From: Microlunatus soli
GTDB lineage: Bacteria > Actinomycetota > Actinomycetes > Propionibacteriales > Propionibacteriaceae
Assembly (NCBI RefSeq): GCF_900105385.1
Contig: NZ_LT629772.1
Coordinates: forward strand, 5,022,001-5,086,000
Length of the DNA: 64,000 nt
Reading direction: 5' to 3'
Shown in pieces: positions 18,289-26,490 of this stretch. The position numbers and the translations under genes were made by a program. Every line of letters begins with the position of its first letter. The stretch's first letter is position 1. The notes beneath the pieces were generated by a model. That model ran no database searches. It was not told the origin of the DNA and saw nothing but the letters and a program-made list of their open reading frames with translations.

Positions 18289-18393
18289 CTTTGCGCGCAC
18301 AAAAGCGGGTGCACGCGCACGGGGAGCGGCGTACAGTCGTGGGCTGCTGTGGAACGTCAGACCAACGACATCGGGGGAAGGAGGCGATCGGCC

Positions 18394-18429
18394 ATGAAGT
18401 CCCCGATCTAGCCGACAGTCCTTGTCGGC
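18394..18429 (+). promoter_or_regulatory. Mini-ORF MKSPI and hairpin in the leader of the 97-residue gene
   Basis: A GGAGG about 8 nt upstream serves an ATG at 18394 encoding MKSPI and a TAG at 18409-18411. The G of this stop begins a perfect 7-bp hairpin, GCCGACA/TGTCGGC (18411-18417 with 18423-18429). This is followed directly by GGAAGGAG, the ribosome-binding site of the gene at 18445. The tight nesting of stop, hairpin and next ribosome-binding site suggests translational control, but it is unproven. Confidence 0.45.
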
Positions 18430-18444
18430 GGAAGGAGCTTCATC

Positions 18445-18738
18445 ATGGCTACTCGCCGTTTCTACCGCCGCCGGTTCCTCAACCGGCGGGGCTATCACGC
18501 GGGCGCATACGTGCTCGCCGACCTTCAGATCCTCAAGGACACCTCCGGCGAACGCACGGTCGACGCCGATCTGACGATCGCCGACTGCTCCCGTGTCACC
18601 TCGCTCGATCTGAGCGCCTACAACGTCGGTGACGCCCGCAATGCGCTGCACAAGGCGCGGCTGCTGCGCGCCATCGTGAACGATTTCACTGACGCCTTCG
18701 AGGAAACGCTCGCCGAGGTGTACCCCAAGCTGAAGTGA
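18445..18738 (+). CDS. Conserved-looking small basic protein, function unknown
   Basis: 97 residues from an ATG with a strong GGAAGGAG site. The N-terminus is very basic ('TRRFYRRRFLNRRGYH'). The body is predicted beta strand then helix, and I recognise no enzymatic motif or membrane segment. Codon use matches the core genes around it, so I regard it as a real gene. The basic head suggests nucleic-acid or ribosome contact, which is only a guess. Its leader has the mini-ORF and hairpin described separately. Confidence 0.7.
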   Translation: MATRRFYRRRFLNRRGYHAGAYVLADLQILKDTSGERTVDADLTIADCSRVTSLDLSAYNVGDARNALHKARLLRAIVNDFTDAFEETLAEVYPKLK

Positions 18739-18859
18739 TCATCGCCTGGCCGAAGCCACTGACAAGCGGGTCAGAAACACCGACATACCGCTGTCGTCCC
18801 GGGACGCCAGGATCGGTTCCGGGCCCGTACCGAGCGTGCCCGGAACCGAGGAGATGATC

Positions 18860-19219
18860 ATGAGCAATCTGGATACCCTGGCCCGTTGGACCCGGCTGTG
18901 GAACGGCGATCTCGATCAGGCCGAGCAGATCTGCCGCCCGGACTTCAGCATCCACTTCGGTGGTCTGGGCATCGCTGACGAGGCGGACACGATCAGGACA
19001 CCAGCGGGACTCCGTCGACTCATCGGCTCGTTCCGTGCGGACCGCCCCGGTTTGGGCTACGGCCACGTCCGACTGATCGACGGCGGTGATCATGGTGTCT
19101 CGATCTGGAACGCCGACCGGAACGATCTCCATGTCGGTGGGATCGATGTCTTCGACTTCGACGACGGGTTGATCAGCCACGTCTACTCTGTGACCGGGCA
19201 GCGTCCGATGTCCGGTTGA
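18860..19219 (+). CDS. SnoaL-like / NTF2-fold protein
   Basis: 119 residues. GAGGAG at 18848-18853 fits the ATG at 18860; ATG 18854 and GTG 18836 are less well placed. The pattern of an N-terminal helix 'LDTLARWTRLWNGDLDQAEQ' followed by strands ending in 'DVFDFDDGLISHVYSV' is the SnoaL/NTF2 cone fold, used as a small ligand pocket by many polyketide-related isomerases and unknown proteins. It sits 36 bp before a WYL regulator in the same direction, which may control it. Confidence 0.75.
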   Translation: MSNLDTLARWTRLWNGDLDQAEQICRPDFSIHFGGLGIADEADTIRTPAGLRRLIGSFRADRPGLGYGHVRLIDGGDHGVSIWNADRNDLHVGGIDVFDFDDGLISHVYSVTGQRPMSG

Positions 19220-19255
19220 TCCGGGCGGACCCAGAAGTCGAGGATCGGAGATGCG

Positions 19256-19957
19256 GTGAAACGTTCGGAACGGTTGTACGCCCTTGTCGATCATCTCCGC
19301 GCGCGGTCGCCGCGCCCGATCCCGGGCCGGACACTGGCGGACACGTTCGAGGTGACCGTCCGGACCATCGAACGGGACATCCTGGCCCTGCAGCAGTCGG
19401 GAGTCCCGATCTATGCCGAGCCGGGGCGCACCGGAGGCTATGTGATCGATCGGGAGTTCTCGCTGCCCCCACTGCAGTTCAGTGCGACCGAAGCCACGGC
19501 GATCATCGCCGGGCTCTCGCTGCTCGCCGGGTCACCCTTCGGCGGCGAGACACAGGCTGCGATCGACAAGATCATCTCGGCGCTGCCCGAACGCCGACAC
19601 CGGAAGGCGACAGAGCTGTTGTCCCGCACCTATCTGATCGGGGCCGGGCGGGACCTCCTCACCCGGGATCGCGTCCTGCCGCGGGCGATCGTCGATGGCG
19701 CGGTGCTGTGGATCAGCTACAGCGATGCGAACGGTGCGATCTCCGAGAGGTCGGTCGAGCCGCTCGGACTGCTGCACGGCGGCGACCAGTGGTATCTGAT
19801 CGGCTGGTGTCGCGCCCGGGGCGGAGTACGAGGTTTCCGCACCGATCGGATCCGGTCGGTCGACGTGACTGACGAGCATGCGCCGCAACGACCCGAGGCG
19901 GTGATCGCCGCGGACCTGGAGCGATGGGCAGCCCACAATCTCGCCGACGACCGATGA
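19256..19957 (+). CDS. YafY-type HTH/WYL-domain transcriptional regulator
   Basis: 233 residues, GTG start with GGAG nearby. The N-terminal HTH_11 reads 'RTLADTFEVTVRTIERDILA' (about residues 26-45), followed by 'GVPIYAEPGRTGGYVID', the standard wing. The C-terminal half is a WYL domain ('GLLHGGDQWYLIGWCRARGG') thought to sense nucleotide-like ligands. The target is unknown and may be the preceding SnoaL-like gene. Confidence 0.9.
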   Translation: MKRSERLYALVDHLRARSPRPIPGRTLADTFEVTVRTIERDILALQQSGVPIYAEPGRTGGYVIDREFSLPPLQFSATEATAIIAGLSLLAGSPFGGETQAAIDKIISALPERRHRKATELLSRTYLIGAGRDLLTRDRVLPRAIVDGAVLWISYSDANGAISERSVEPLGLLHGGDQWYLIGWCRARGGVRGFRTDRIRSVDVTDEHAPQRPEAVIAADLERWAAHNLADDR

Positions 19958-19981
19958 GGACTGCCGGACGTCACCAGCTGT

Positions 19982-20986
19982 TCAGGCGCCGGCCAACCGG
20001 GTGATCAGCCCGAGGTGATCGGTGCCGTCGATCGGGAAGGTGTCGATCGCGGTGACGGTGAGTCGTCGGTTGACCAACACATGATCGATCTGGATCAGCG
20101 GTGGCAGCAGCCGCACGTTCGCCGGATAGGTCGGCAGCCAGCCGCGGCCGACGATGTCGGTGGCGGAGACGAAACCGTGGCGTTCGAGCCGGCGCAGTGG
20201 CCGGTGGTCGCTGGTGGCGTTGAAGTCACCGGCAATCACCTCGGGGCGACCGTCGAGCTGCTCAGCACGGCTCAGCAGCGACCGATGCTCGGTGACCCAC
20301 AGATCCCCGCCACAGAAGGGATTGCACGGATGGGCGGCGATCAGGTTCACCGGGCCGATACCGGGCACCGCCACAGTTGCCGACCACTGCGGGCTGGTCG
20401 ATCGCAACTCCTTCGCGTCGGTCAACGTAAACCGGGACAGGATCATCGACTGGTTGCCCGACGAGATACCCGCCGGGACCACCGAGTCCAACCTGTCGGC
20501 GGTCGCGTCCCGGACTGCGGTGTAGGCGGTCGGCGTCACCTCGACCAGGATCAGGATGTCGACCCGCTCGGCGATGCTGCGGATCTGATCCACATCGGCC
20601 GACCCGATCTTCATGTTGAGACTGGCCACCGTGAACGGTGCCGTCCGGGCCGGACGCCGGTCCGCGACGAACTGTGGGCCGATCCAGATCAGCTGCATGA
20701 TCAACAGCAGCGCGCTGACGCCGGTCAACAGCGCCAATGCGAGTCGCCGGCGTGCACGCACCAGAGCGATCGCAAAACAGACGGTCGCGATCAGATCGGC
20801 CACCAGGCCGTACGGGATGAACGCCGCCACCATCGCCGCGGTGTTGTTCTCCGGCGGCACCAGATACAGGAATCCGGCGGCGATCCCGGGCAGGATCGTG
20901 AGGATGCCGATCGACACCCAGAGCGACTGCAGTGGACGTGCCTCGGGCGAGCGGTAGACGCTGACAGGTGGGGGCGGTCCCGTCAT
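19982..20986 (-). CDS. Membrane-anchored endonuclease/exonuclease/phosphatase-family protein
   Basis: 334 residues. The ATG at 20986 overlaps the upstream gene's stop as ATGA. Three hydrophobic segments in the first 110 residues anchor it ('VSIGILTILPGIAAGFLYLV' is the first). The remainder is an EEP fold: 'VASLNMKIGSADVDQIRSIA', 'ILILVEVTP', 'GDFNATSDHRPLRRL' and the terminal 'IDGTDHLGLITRLAG' supply the expected Asn, Glu, Asp-Asn and Asp-His active-site residues. The catalytic domain is probably outside the cell. Similar proteins are annotated as phosphodiesterases of unknown substrate. It is translationally coupled to the PH-GNAT protein. Confidence 0.85.
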   Translation of the reverse strand: MTGPPPPVSVYRSPEARPLQSLWVSIGILTILPGIAAGFLYLVPPENNTAAMVAAFIPYGLVADLIATVCFAIALVRARRRLALALLTGVSALLLIMQLIWIGPQFVADRRPARTAPFTVASLNMKIGSADVDQIRSIAERVDILILVEVTPTAYTAVRDATADRLDSVVPAGISSGNQSMILSRFTLTDAKELRSTSPQWSATVAVPGIGPVNLIAAHPCNPFCGGDLWVTEHRSLLSRAEQLDGRPEVIAGDFNATSDHRPLRRLERHGFVSATDIVGRGWLPTYPANVRLLPPLIQIDHVLVNRRLTVTAIDTFPIDGTDHLGLITRLAGA

Positions 20987-22632
20987 CGGCCGCGACGGGC
21001 CAGGTGCGGGTTGCGGCGGAGCATCCGGATCTCGTTGGGGTAGGGCGGGAACTCGGCGTCGCGTTCGTCCTCGGTGTCGGTCCACCCGTGAGCCCGGTAG
21101 AAGCCGCGGGCGACCTCGTTGTCCTCCAGCACCCACAGCTCGATCTCCGGGGTCGAGACGTCGGCGAACAGCTCGTCCTCGGCGGCCGCCATCAACTCCG
21201 ATCCGATGCCCTGACGCTGATAACCCTCGCCGACCCCCATGTGGTGGATGGTGTCGATGCCGATGCTGACGTAGCCCGCCGGTTCGCCGTTGACCTCGGC
21301 GATCATGGTCTGTCGGGTGCGATCGTCGAGCACGGCCTGCCACCGTTCACGAATGTCGTCCTCGGGGAACCCGTAGCGATCCGGCGGGAAGATGTGACCG
21401 AGCCGAGCAAGACTGGCCGATCGTTCGAGTTGGGTCAGCAGTTCGGCATCGTCCTGATGGGCGAACCGGATCTCGGCCGGATGGGGTTCGTCGACCGCGG
21501 GCTCGACCGGCCGGTGGTAGCCGTCGCGGATCCTCCAGAGCTCCTCGGTGATCTTGTCGGCCCGGGTGTGTCGCTCCGCCTTGATCGCTCCGGTCGGCTT
21601 CTGGATACACCAGGCGTCGATCTCCTGCTCGGCTGTCCCGACCATCAGGCCGTCACCACCGGGCGCGAAATGGGTCACGTCGGCGAAGTCCAGCCGATGG
21701 GTACGGAAGGGATTGACGATGGTGAGTTCCGCGCCGTCGGCGATCAACCGGGGATGCAGCCCCAGCCGCCAGCCGAAGAACAAGGTCAGCAACGCCAGCC
21801 CACCGATCACCGACAGCACCAGCACCTGCTGGTCGCCGAATCCGGTCACACCGAGCCAGAGGCTGAGTGCGGCCGCGGCCGGGATCGCGATGCCGATCAC
21901 CACCATCAGGACGATGACCAGGACGATCGTGCTGCGGGTACAACGCCAGACCCGACGGGGCTCGGTCGCGGACGGGTCGACCGGGACGCTCGGTGCGGCC
22001 TGTTCGGCAGGCTTCGGGTTGTCGGCGCCGGACGGTACGACCGTGTCGTCGTCGCTCTCGCCGGCATCGGTCTGCGAGCTTCGGTCGCCCGCACCGGCGG
22101 CGACCTTCGCGATCTCGGCGGTGTCGTCGCCGGCTTCGGACTCGCTCTCCTCAGCGGCGTCAGTCCTGTTGTCGGCCGACTCGGGGTCGGCTGCGGTGTC
22201 TCGGGCAGCGGCGGGTGCCGGCTCCTCGTTGGCCGGCTGCGCCTTGAACGGCGCGTCCGTCGTGGACTTCGTGGTCGGCTGGTCCTTGGTTGCCTGGTCC
22301 TTGGTTGCCTGGTCCTTGGTCGCCTGATCGCTGGACGTGTCGTGGTCGGCTCGTCCGTCCGAGGCAGGCTCCGCCGGCTTCGGGGCGCCTGCCGTCGCTG
22401 CTGTCTCGTCGGCGGCAGCAGGCTGGTCCACGGGCGCCTGACCACGTCGCTTGGTGCGCTTGAGCAGCCGGCCGAGGCCGGACCGCCTTGTGTCGTCGGG
22501 GTGCGCGGGAGGAGTGCTGTTGTTTGCGGCGCTTGCGGGGACAGCGGATGCGTCGGGCGCGGTCGGCTCGATCTGCATCGTCGGCTCGTCCACCGTCGGG
22601 TCCGACGGTTTGCGTCCGGTCTCGGCTGGCAT
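20983..22632 (-). CDS. Disordered-TM-PH-GNAT fusion protein
   Basis: 549 residues. Residues 1-230 are acidic and low-complexity (Ala/Asp/Glu/Thr/Pro), including three tandem DQATK repeats. Two membrane segments follow ('IVLVIVLMVVIGIAIPAAAA' and 'VLVLSVIGGLALLTLFFGWR'). Then comes a bacterial PH-like segment ('GLHPRLIADGAELTIVNPFR'), as in actinobacterial PF10756-type proteins. The last 160 residues are a GNAT acetyltransferase with an acetyl-CoA loop-like 'MGVGEGYQRQGIGSELMAAA'. This combination in one chain is unusual. The acetyl-acceptor is unknown; the topology should keep the GNAT part cytoplasmic. It is coupled to the EEP-family gene. Confidence 0.75.
   Translation of the reverse strand: MPAETGRKPSDPTVDEPTMQIEPTAPDASAVPASAANNSTPPAHPDDTRRSGLGRLLKRTKRRGQAPVDQPAAADETAATAGAPKPAEPASDGRADHDTSSDQATKDQATKDQATKDQPTTKSTTDAPFKAQPANEEPAPAAARDTAADPESADNRTDAAEESESEAGDDTAEIAKVAAGAGDRSSQTDAGESDDDTVVPSGADNPKPAEQAAPSVPVDPSATEPRRVWRCTRSTIVLVIVLMVVIGIAIPAAAALSLWLGVTGFGDQQVLVLSVIGGLALLTLFFGWRLGLHPRLIADGAELTIVNPFRTHRLDFADVTHFAPGGDGLMVGTAEQEIDAWCIQKPTGAIKAERHTRADKITEELWRIRDGYHRPVEPAVDEPHPAEIRFAHQDDAELLTQLERSASLARLGHIFPPDRYGFPEDDIRERWQAVLDDRTRQTMIAEVNGEPAGYVSIGIDTIHHMGVGEGYQRQGIGSELMAAAEDELFADVSTPEIELWVLEDNEVARGFYRAHGWTDTEDERDAEFPPYPNEIRMLRRNPHLARRGR
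22281..22325. repeat. Three tandem 15-bp repeats inside the PH-GNAT gene
   Basis: Unit GGTCCTTGGTTGCCT is present three times, the third with one T-to-C change. On the coding strand it gives DQATK repeats in the disordered N-terminal region. Unit length is a multiple of three, so expansion or contraction would keep frame. Confidence 0.9.
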
Positions 22633-22850
22633 GCGGTGGTCCTCGGTTGCAGGTACGACGAACTCGTACGCCCGCCGGCCAGCAGGTCGCAGAGCGAAGC
22701 CAACCTACCCCGGCTGAGGGCGAAGAACCGAGATTACAACTCGGTGATCTGTCCACAGGTTGACGAAACACTTGTCGCGGTCTCCGACAGCAGTTCGAAG
22801 CGTCATCCACAGGGCGAACGGCCCGTCCTTCGACTCCTTAGTGTTCGGTT

Positions 22851-23963
22851 GTGGGAGGACAACGACGGACGACGACCGACCGACAGGTCGAGGAGCGTCT
22901 GGCCGTGCTGTTGCGACCCGGCCCGCGGCGGGCGAGGCCCGGCCCCGACGACGCCGACGATGACACCCTGATCGGCGACCGGGCAGCGGACCTGCCCGCG
23001 GTCCGCGCCGACGCCGACGAGCAGCCGGACGCAACCGGCGACGACCGGCGCGAGCCCGACGACGGGTTCCTGCGTCCTGCTCTGGACCCGACGTCTGAGG
23101 TGCAAGAGCGGGGGACTGCCCGTGATCCGAGGTTCGACGGGGTGCAACGGGCCGGCGCGGCTGGCGCGGTTGCCGGTCTCGGAGGCCGGTTGCGAGCGAT
23201 GCTCCGGCTCGACCAGTTCGGTGCCTTCGGACGCCCACAGCTGCTGGTGATCGTCGTCATCGTGCTGCTCGGACTCGGATTCGGCGGCTGGGCCGTGCTG
23301 CGGGCCCGGCCGGTCGCGATCGCGGCCCCGCAGCCGGTGCAGAAGGCGTCGGCCGAACCGTCGGGCTCGAAACCGGCGCCCACGCCAGAAGCGTCCGCGG
23401 CACCCTCCGGTACGCCCACTGCCACACCCGGCGCATCCGATCCGGCCGGCGGCCGGTCGACCACGATCAAGGTCCACGTCCTGGGAGCCGTGCACGACCC
23501 CGGGGTCGTCACGCTGACGTCCGGCGCCAGGGTGCAGGACAGCCTGGACAAGGCCGGCGGCGTCAAGAAAACCGCCCACCTCGGCGATCTCAACCTCGCA
23601 CAGCAACTGGTGGACGGTCAGCAGGTCTTCATCGGCCGTGGTGATCACGGCAGCGAGGTGCGCGGGCCCGGCCCTGACGCCGGCTCGAACCCGCCGAATC
23701 CGGTGCCGTCGGGTGCTGCCTCGTCGGGTGGTGCCCCGTCGGGTGGTGCGTCGCCGGTCGGTCCGGCCTCGGGACCGGTCGATCTCAATACCGCGACTCT
23801 CGACCAACTCGATGCACTGTCCGGCGTCGGACCGGTCACGGCGCAGAAGATCCTCGACTGGCGGACCGAGCACGGCCGCTTCAGCTCCACCGAGGAGTTG
23901 CAAGAGATCGACGGAATCGGCCCGAAGACCTACGCCGATCTTGCACCGCAGGTGACGGTATGA
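22851..23963 (+). CDS. comEA: Competence protein ComEA (SLBB plus helix-hairpin-helix)
   Basis: 370 residues from a GTG at 22851. A 120-residue charged cytoplasmic head leads to a single membrane segment ('LLVIVVIVLLGLGFGGWAVL'), then a Pro/Ala-rich linker, a SLBB domain ('KVHVLGAVHDPGVVTLTSGA'), a Gly/Ser-rich linker, and a C-terminal helix-hairpin-helix DNA-binding domain ('DLNTATLDQLDALSGVGPVT', then 'EIDGIGPKTYADL'). It is the surface DNA receptor for uptake. comEC follows with an ATGA overlap. In many actinobacteria leuS, comEA and comEC are neighbours; here about 4.6 kb separates leuS from comEA. Confidence 0.93.
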   Translation: MGGQRRTTTDRQVEERLAVLLRPGPRRARPGPDDADDDTLIGDRAADLPAVRADADEQPDATGDDRREPDDGFLRPALDPTSEVQERGTARDPRFDGVQRAGAAGAVAGLGGRLRAMLRLDQFGAFGRPQLLVIVVIVLLGLGFGGWAVLRARPVAIAAPQPVQKASAEPSGSKPAPTPEASAAPSGTPTATPGASDPAGGRSTTIKVHVLGAVHDPGVVTLTSGARVQDSLDKAGGVKKTAHLGDLNLAQQLVDGQQVFIGRGDHGSEVRGPGPDAGSNPPNPVPSGAASSGGAPSGGASPVGPASGPVDLNTATLDQLDALSGVGPVTAQKILDWRTEHGRFSSTEELQEIDGIGPKTYADLAPQVTV

Positions 23964-26317
23964 CGGAGCCGACCGCGTCGGCAGAGCAATCTCCGCGTTC
24001 CGATCTTCGGCTGGTGCCGATCGCTGCGGCCGGCTGGGCCGGTAGTTGGTTGGGGACCGCGGGCAGGCCGCTGATGATCATGATCGGCGGCGCTCTCCTG
24101 GTGGTCGTCGTCCTGACGGCAACGCTTCGGCGGTCCTGGCTGCTGGCGGCCACCGCACTGATGCTGGCAGGAGCGCTCGGGCTCGGTTGGCTGCAGGCGT
24201 TCGCGTTGACCGGGTCGGCGGTCGGCCGGCTGGCCGGCTCCGGAGCCATCGCCCGGATCCACCTGGTCACCAAGGCGGATCCGATGATCAGGCCGCCCGA
24301 GGGCGTCCGCGGCGAGTATCTGACGGTCCGTGCGGTCCTGACCCAGGGCGACGGCAGGGGCCTGCAGTGGCGGGAACGGACACCGATCCTGCTGACGGCC
24401 AGTGGTGACGCGGTGCCCGGGTGGCGCGGCATGATCGCCGGCAGTTCGATGGTTGCGACGGTCAAACTGCAGACTCCGCAGCCGGGTTCGGACTTCGCCG
24501 CCGTGGCCCGTGCGGTCGGGCCGCCGAGGGAGGTCAAGCAGCCAGGACCGGTCGGTCTCTTCGTCGAACGGGTCCGGAGCGGACTGCGGCAGGCCGTCGC
24601 GCGCGGATCGCCGGAGCAGCGAGCGCTCGTTCCGTCCCTGGTGCTGGGCGACACCGCCGGGATCACCGACGACATCAAGGCCGACTTCCTGACCACCGGC
24701 CTGACCCATCTGACTGCCGTCTCCGGTGCCAATCTGGCGATCTTGATCGCGTTCTTGATGGTGTTGGCGCGGTGGGGCGGGGTGCGGGGTTGGTGGTTGC
24801 GGGTGGTGGGGTTGGCGGCGGTGGTGGTTTTCGTCCTGTTGTGTCGGACCGAGCCGTCGGTGTTGCGGGCGGCGGCGATGGGTTTGGTCGCGTTGGCGGC
24901 GTTGGGGATGTCTGGTCGGGCGGCCGGGCTGCGCAGTCTGTCGGTGGCGACGATCGTGTTGATCATGGTCGATCCGTGGTTGGGTCGGTCGTTGGGATTT
25001 GCGCTGTCGGTGCTGGCCACCGGTGGGATCGTGTGGTGGGCGCGGCGTTGGGTCCAGGCGATGCAGCGGTGGTTGCCGGTGATCTTCGCTGAGGCGGTGG
25101 CGGTGCCGTTGGCTGCGCATCTGGCGACACTGCCGGTGGCGGCGGCGATCTCGGGGCAGGTCAGCATGGTGGGGATCCTGACCAATGCGATCGCCGGACC
25201 GTTCGTCGGGCCGGCCACGGTGCTGGGGTTTGCGGCGGCCGGGCTGTCGCTGATGAGTGGCATGATCGCCGGCTGGGTCGGTCTGGTGGCCTGCTGGGCG
25301 GCGCAGCCGATTTTGTGGACGGCGCATTTCGGGTCGGCCCTGCCGGGTGCGTCGTGGAGTTGGCCGTCGAGTGCGGTCGCCTTGCTGGTGTTGGGTGCCG
25401 GTTGTCTGGCCGTCGCGTTGGTGATGCCGTGGGTGTTGCGGAGTCGGTGGTTGGCGCTGGGTGTCGCGGTGTTTATGGTCGTTGCGGTGGTCCGGGCGCC
25501 GGTGCAGCCGGGTTGGCCGCCGAAGGATTGGCTGTTGGTGGCTTGTGATGTCGGTCAGGGGGACGGACTGGCGGTGCGGGTGGGTGATCGGCAGGCGATC
25601 GTGATCGATACCGGTCCGGATCCGGCTCCGATCAGGCGCTGCCTGGACCAGCTCGGCATCCGCCGGGTTCCGTTGTTGATCTTGAGTCATTACCACGCTG
25701 ATCATGTCGGTGGCCTGGAGGGTGTGTTGGCGGGCAGGCGGGTGGAGCGGGTATGGACCTCGCCCTATCCGTCGCCGCCGCAGGAGGCCGCCGGGGTCGC
25801 GGATGTGGCCGGCGAGCTCGGGATCCCGTCGACGGTTCCCGAGGTCGGCGTCCGGGCGACCGTGGGGGCGGCAACGGTGGCCGTGCTGGGTCCGTCCGAT
25901 CGTGCCCCGACACCGACGCTGGCTGCGGACGGGGAGTCGTCGACGGAGAACGATCTGTGCCTGGTGGTCAAGATCACGATTGGCGGCGTACGGCTGCTGT
26001 TGACCGGTGATGTGGAGCCGGCGGAGCAGGAGCGGGTGTTGGCGTCGGGTGTTGATCTTGGTGCTGATGTGTTGAAGGTGCCGCATCATGGGTCGTCGCG
26101 GCAGGATGCTGGGTTTGTGGCGGCGACGGGTGCGCGGGTGGCGATCGCCAGTGCCGGGGTGGACAACGATTATGGTCATCCGGCGCCGCGGACGATGCAG
26201 CTGTTGCGTGGTGATGGGATGACCGCGTTGTGCACCTGTCAGCGGGGGTCGATCGCGGTCGCGGCGGCGAAGGCTGGGGGAGGTGATCTGGTGGTGATCA
26301 CCCAACGAACACCATGA
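23960..26317 (+). CDS. comEC: Competence protein ComEC/Rec2, DNA channel
   Basis: 785 residues; start coupled to comEA by ATGA. The N-terminal membrane segments and OB-like part (DUF4131) are followed by the Competence domain with 'HLTAVSGANLAILIAFLMVL'. The C-terminal metallo-beta-lactamase domain has the HxHxDH motif in 'LILSHYHADHVGGLEGVLA' near residue 575 and 'VLKVPHHGSSRQ'. It forms the inner-membrane channel for transforming DNA. Several blocks (roughly 24740-25110, 25300-25600 and 26030-26290) favour TTG, GTG and GGT codons, unlike flanking genes. The usual downstream neighbour holA is absent, and a dispersed repeat begins at the 3' end. Confidence 0.93.
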   Translation: MTEPTASAEQSPRSDLRLVPIAAAGWAGSWLGTAGRPLMIMIGGALLVVVVLTATLRRSWLLAATALMLAGALGLGWLQAFALTGSAVGRLAGSGAIARIHLVTKADPMIRPPEGVRGEYLTVRAVLTQGDGRGLQWRERTPILLTASGDAVPGWRGMIAGSSMVATVKLQTPQPGSDFAAVARAVGPPREVKQPGPVGLFVERVRSGLRQAVARGSPEQRALVPSLVLGDTAGITDDIKADFLTTGLTHLTAVSGANLAILIAFLMVLARWGGVRGWWLRVVGLAAVVVFVLLCRTEPSVLRAAAMGLVALAALGMSGRAAGLRSLSVATIVLIMVDPWLGRSLGFALSVLATGGIVWWARRWVQAMQRWLPVIFAEAVAVPLAAHLATLPVAAAISGQVSMVGILTNAIAGPFVGPATVLGFAAAGLSLMSGMIAGWVGLVACWAAQPILWTAHFGSALPGASWSWPSSAVALLVLGAGCLAVALVMPWVLRSRWLALGVAVFMVVAVVRAPVQPGWPPKDWLLVACDVGQGDGLAVRVGDRQAIVIDTGPDPAPIRRCLDQLGIRRVPLLILSHYHADHVGGLEGVLAGRRVERVWTSPYPSPPQEAAGVADVAGELGIPSTVPEVGVRATVGAATVAVLGPSDRAPTPTLAADGESSTENDLCLVVKITIGGVRLLLTGDVEPAEQERVLASGVDLGADVLKVPHHGSSRQDAGFVAATGARVAIASAGVDNDYGHPAPRTMQLLRGDGMTALCTCQRGSIAVAAAKAGGGDLVVITQRTP

Positions 26318-26337
26318 TTGTTGGTACTGGGCAGGAT

Positions 26338-26377
26338 ACCGAGGAGTCGCTCAGGGTGGGCTGTGACTCCATGACCG
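26338..26377. repeat. Dispersed direct repeat, copy 1
   Basis: 40-nt element, identical at 38 of 40 positions and in the same orientation as 61395-61434. A 12-nt block GAACACCATGAT precedes both copies (26307-26318 here, 19 nt away; 16 nt away in copy 2). It can fold as GGAGTC-GCTCA-GGG-TGGGC-TGT-GACTCC. On the minus strand both copies begin a short frame MxSxPTLSDSSV. It lies in the 173-bp gap between comEC and the ParB-like gene. Confidence 0.85.
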
Positions 26378-26490
26378 GTCGCGCTCCGGATGGTTGCGAT
26401 GACTGGTGTGTCGGGATGAGTTCGTTACCGCGGCTGCTACCCGGTTTCGTGGCGCCGGCTTGCTGTGCCGGCCTCCGTGAGGGACCATCT

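Noticed and set aside
23930-26305. 791-codon open frame antisense to comEC
   Set aside because: Low-complexity Arg/His/Gln-rich translation, no domain, and mirrors the real gene; a GC-rich shadow.
26314-26490. N-terminal 59 residues of the ParB-like frame as part of the protein
   Set aside because: This part translates the dispersed repeat and is Cys-rich and unlike the family; a good ribosome-binding site precedes the ATG at 26491.
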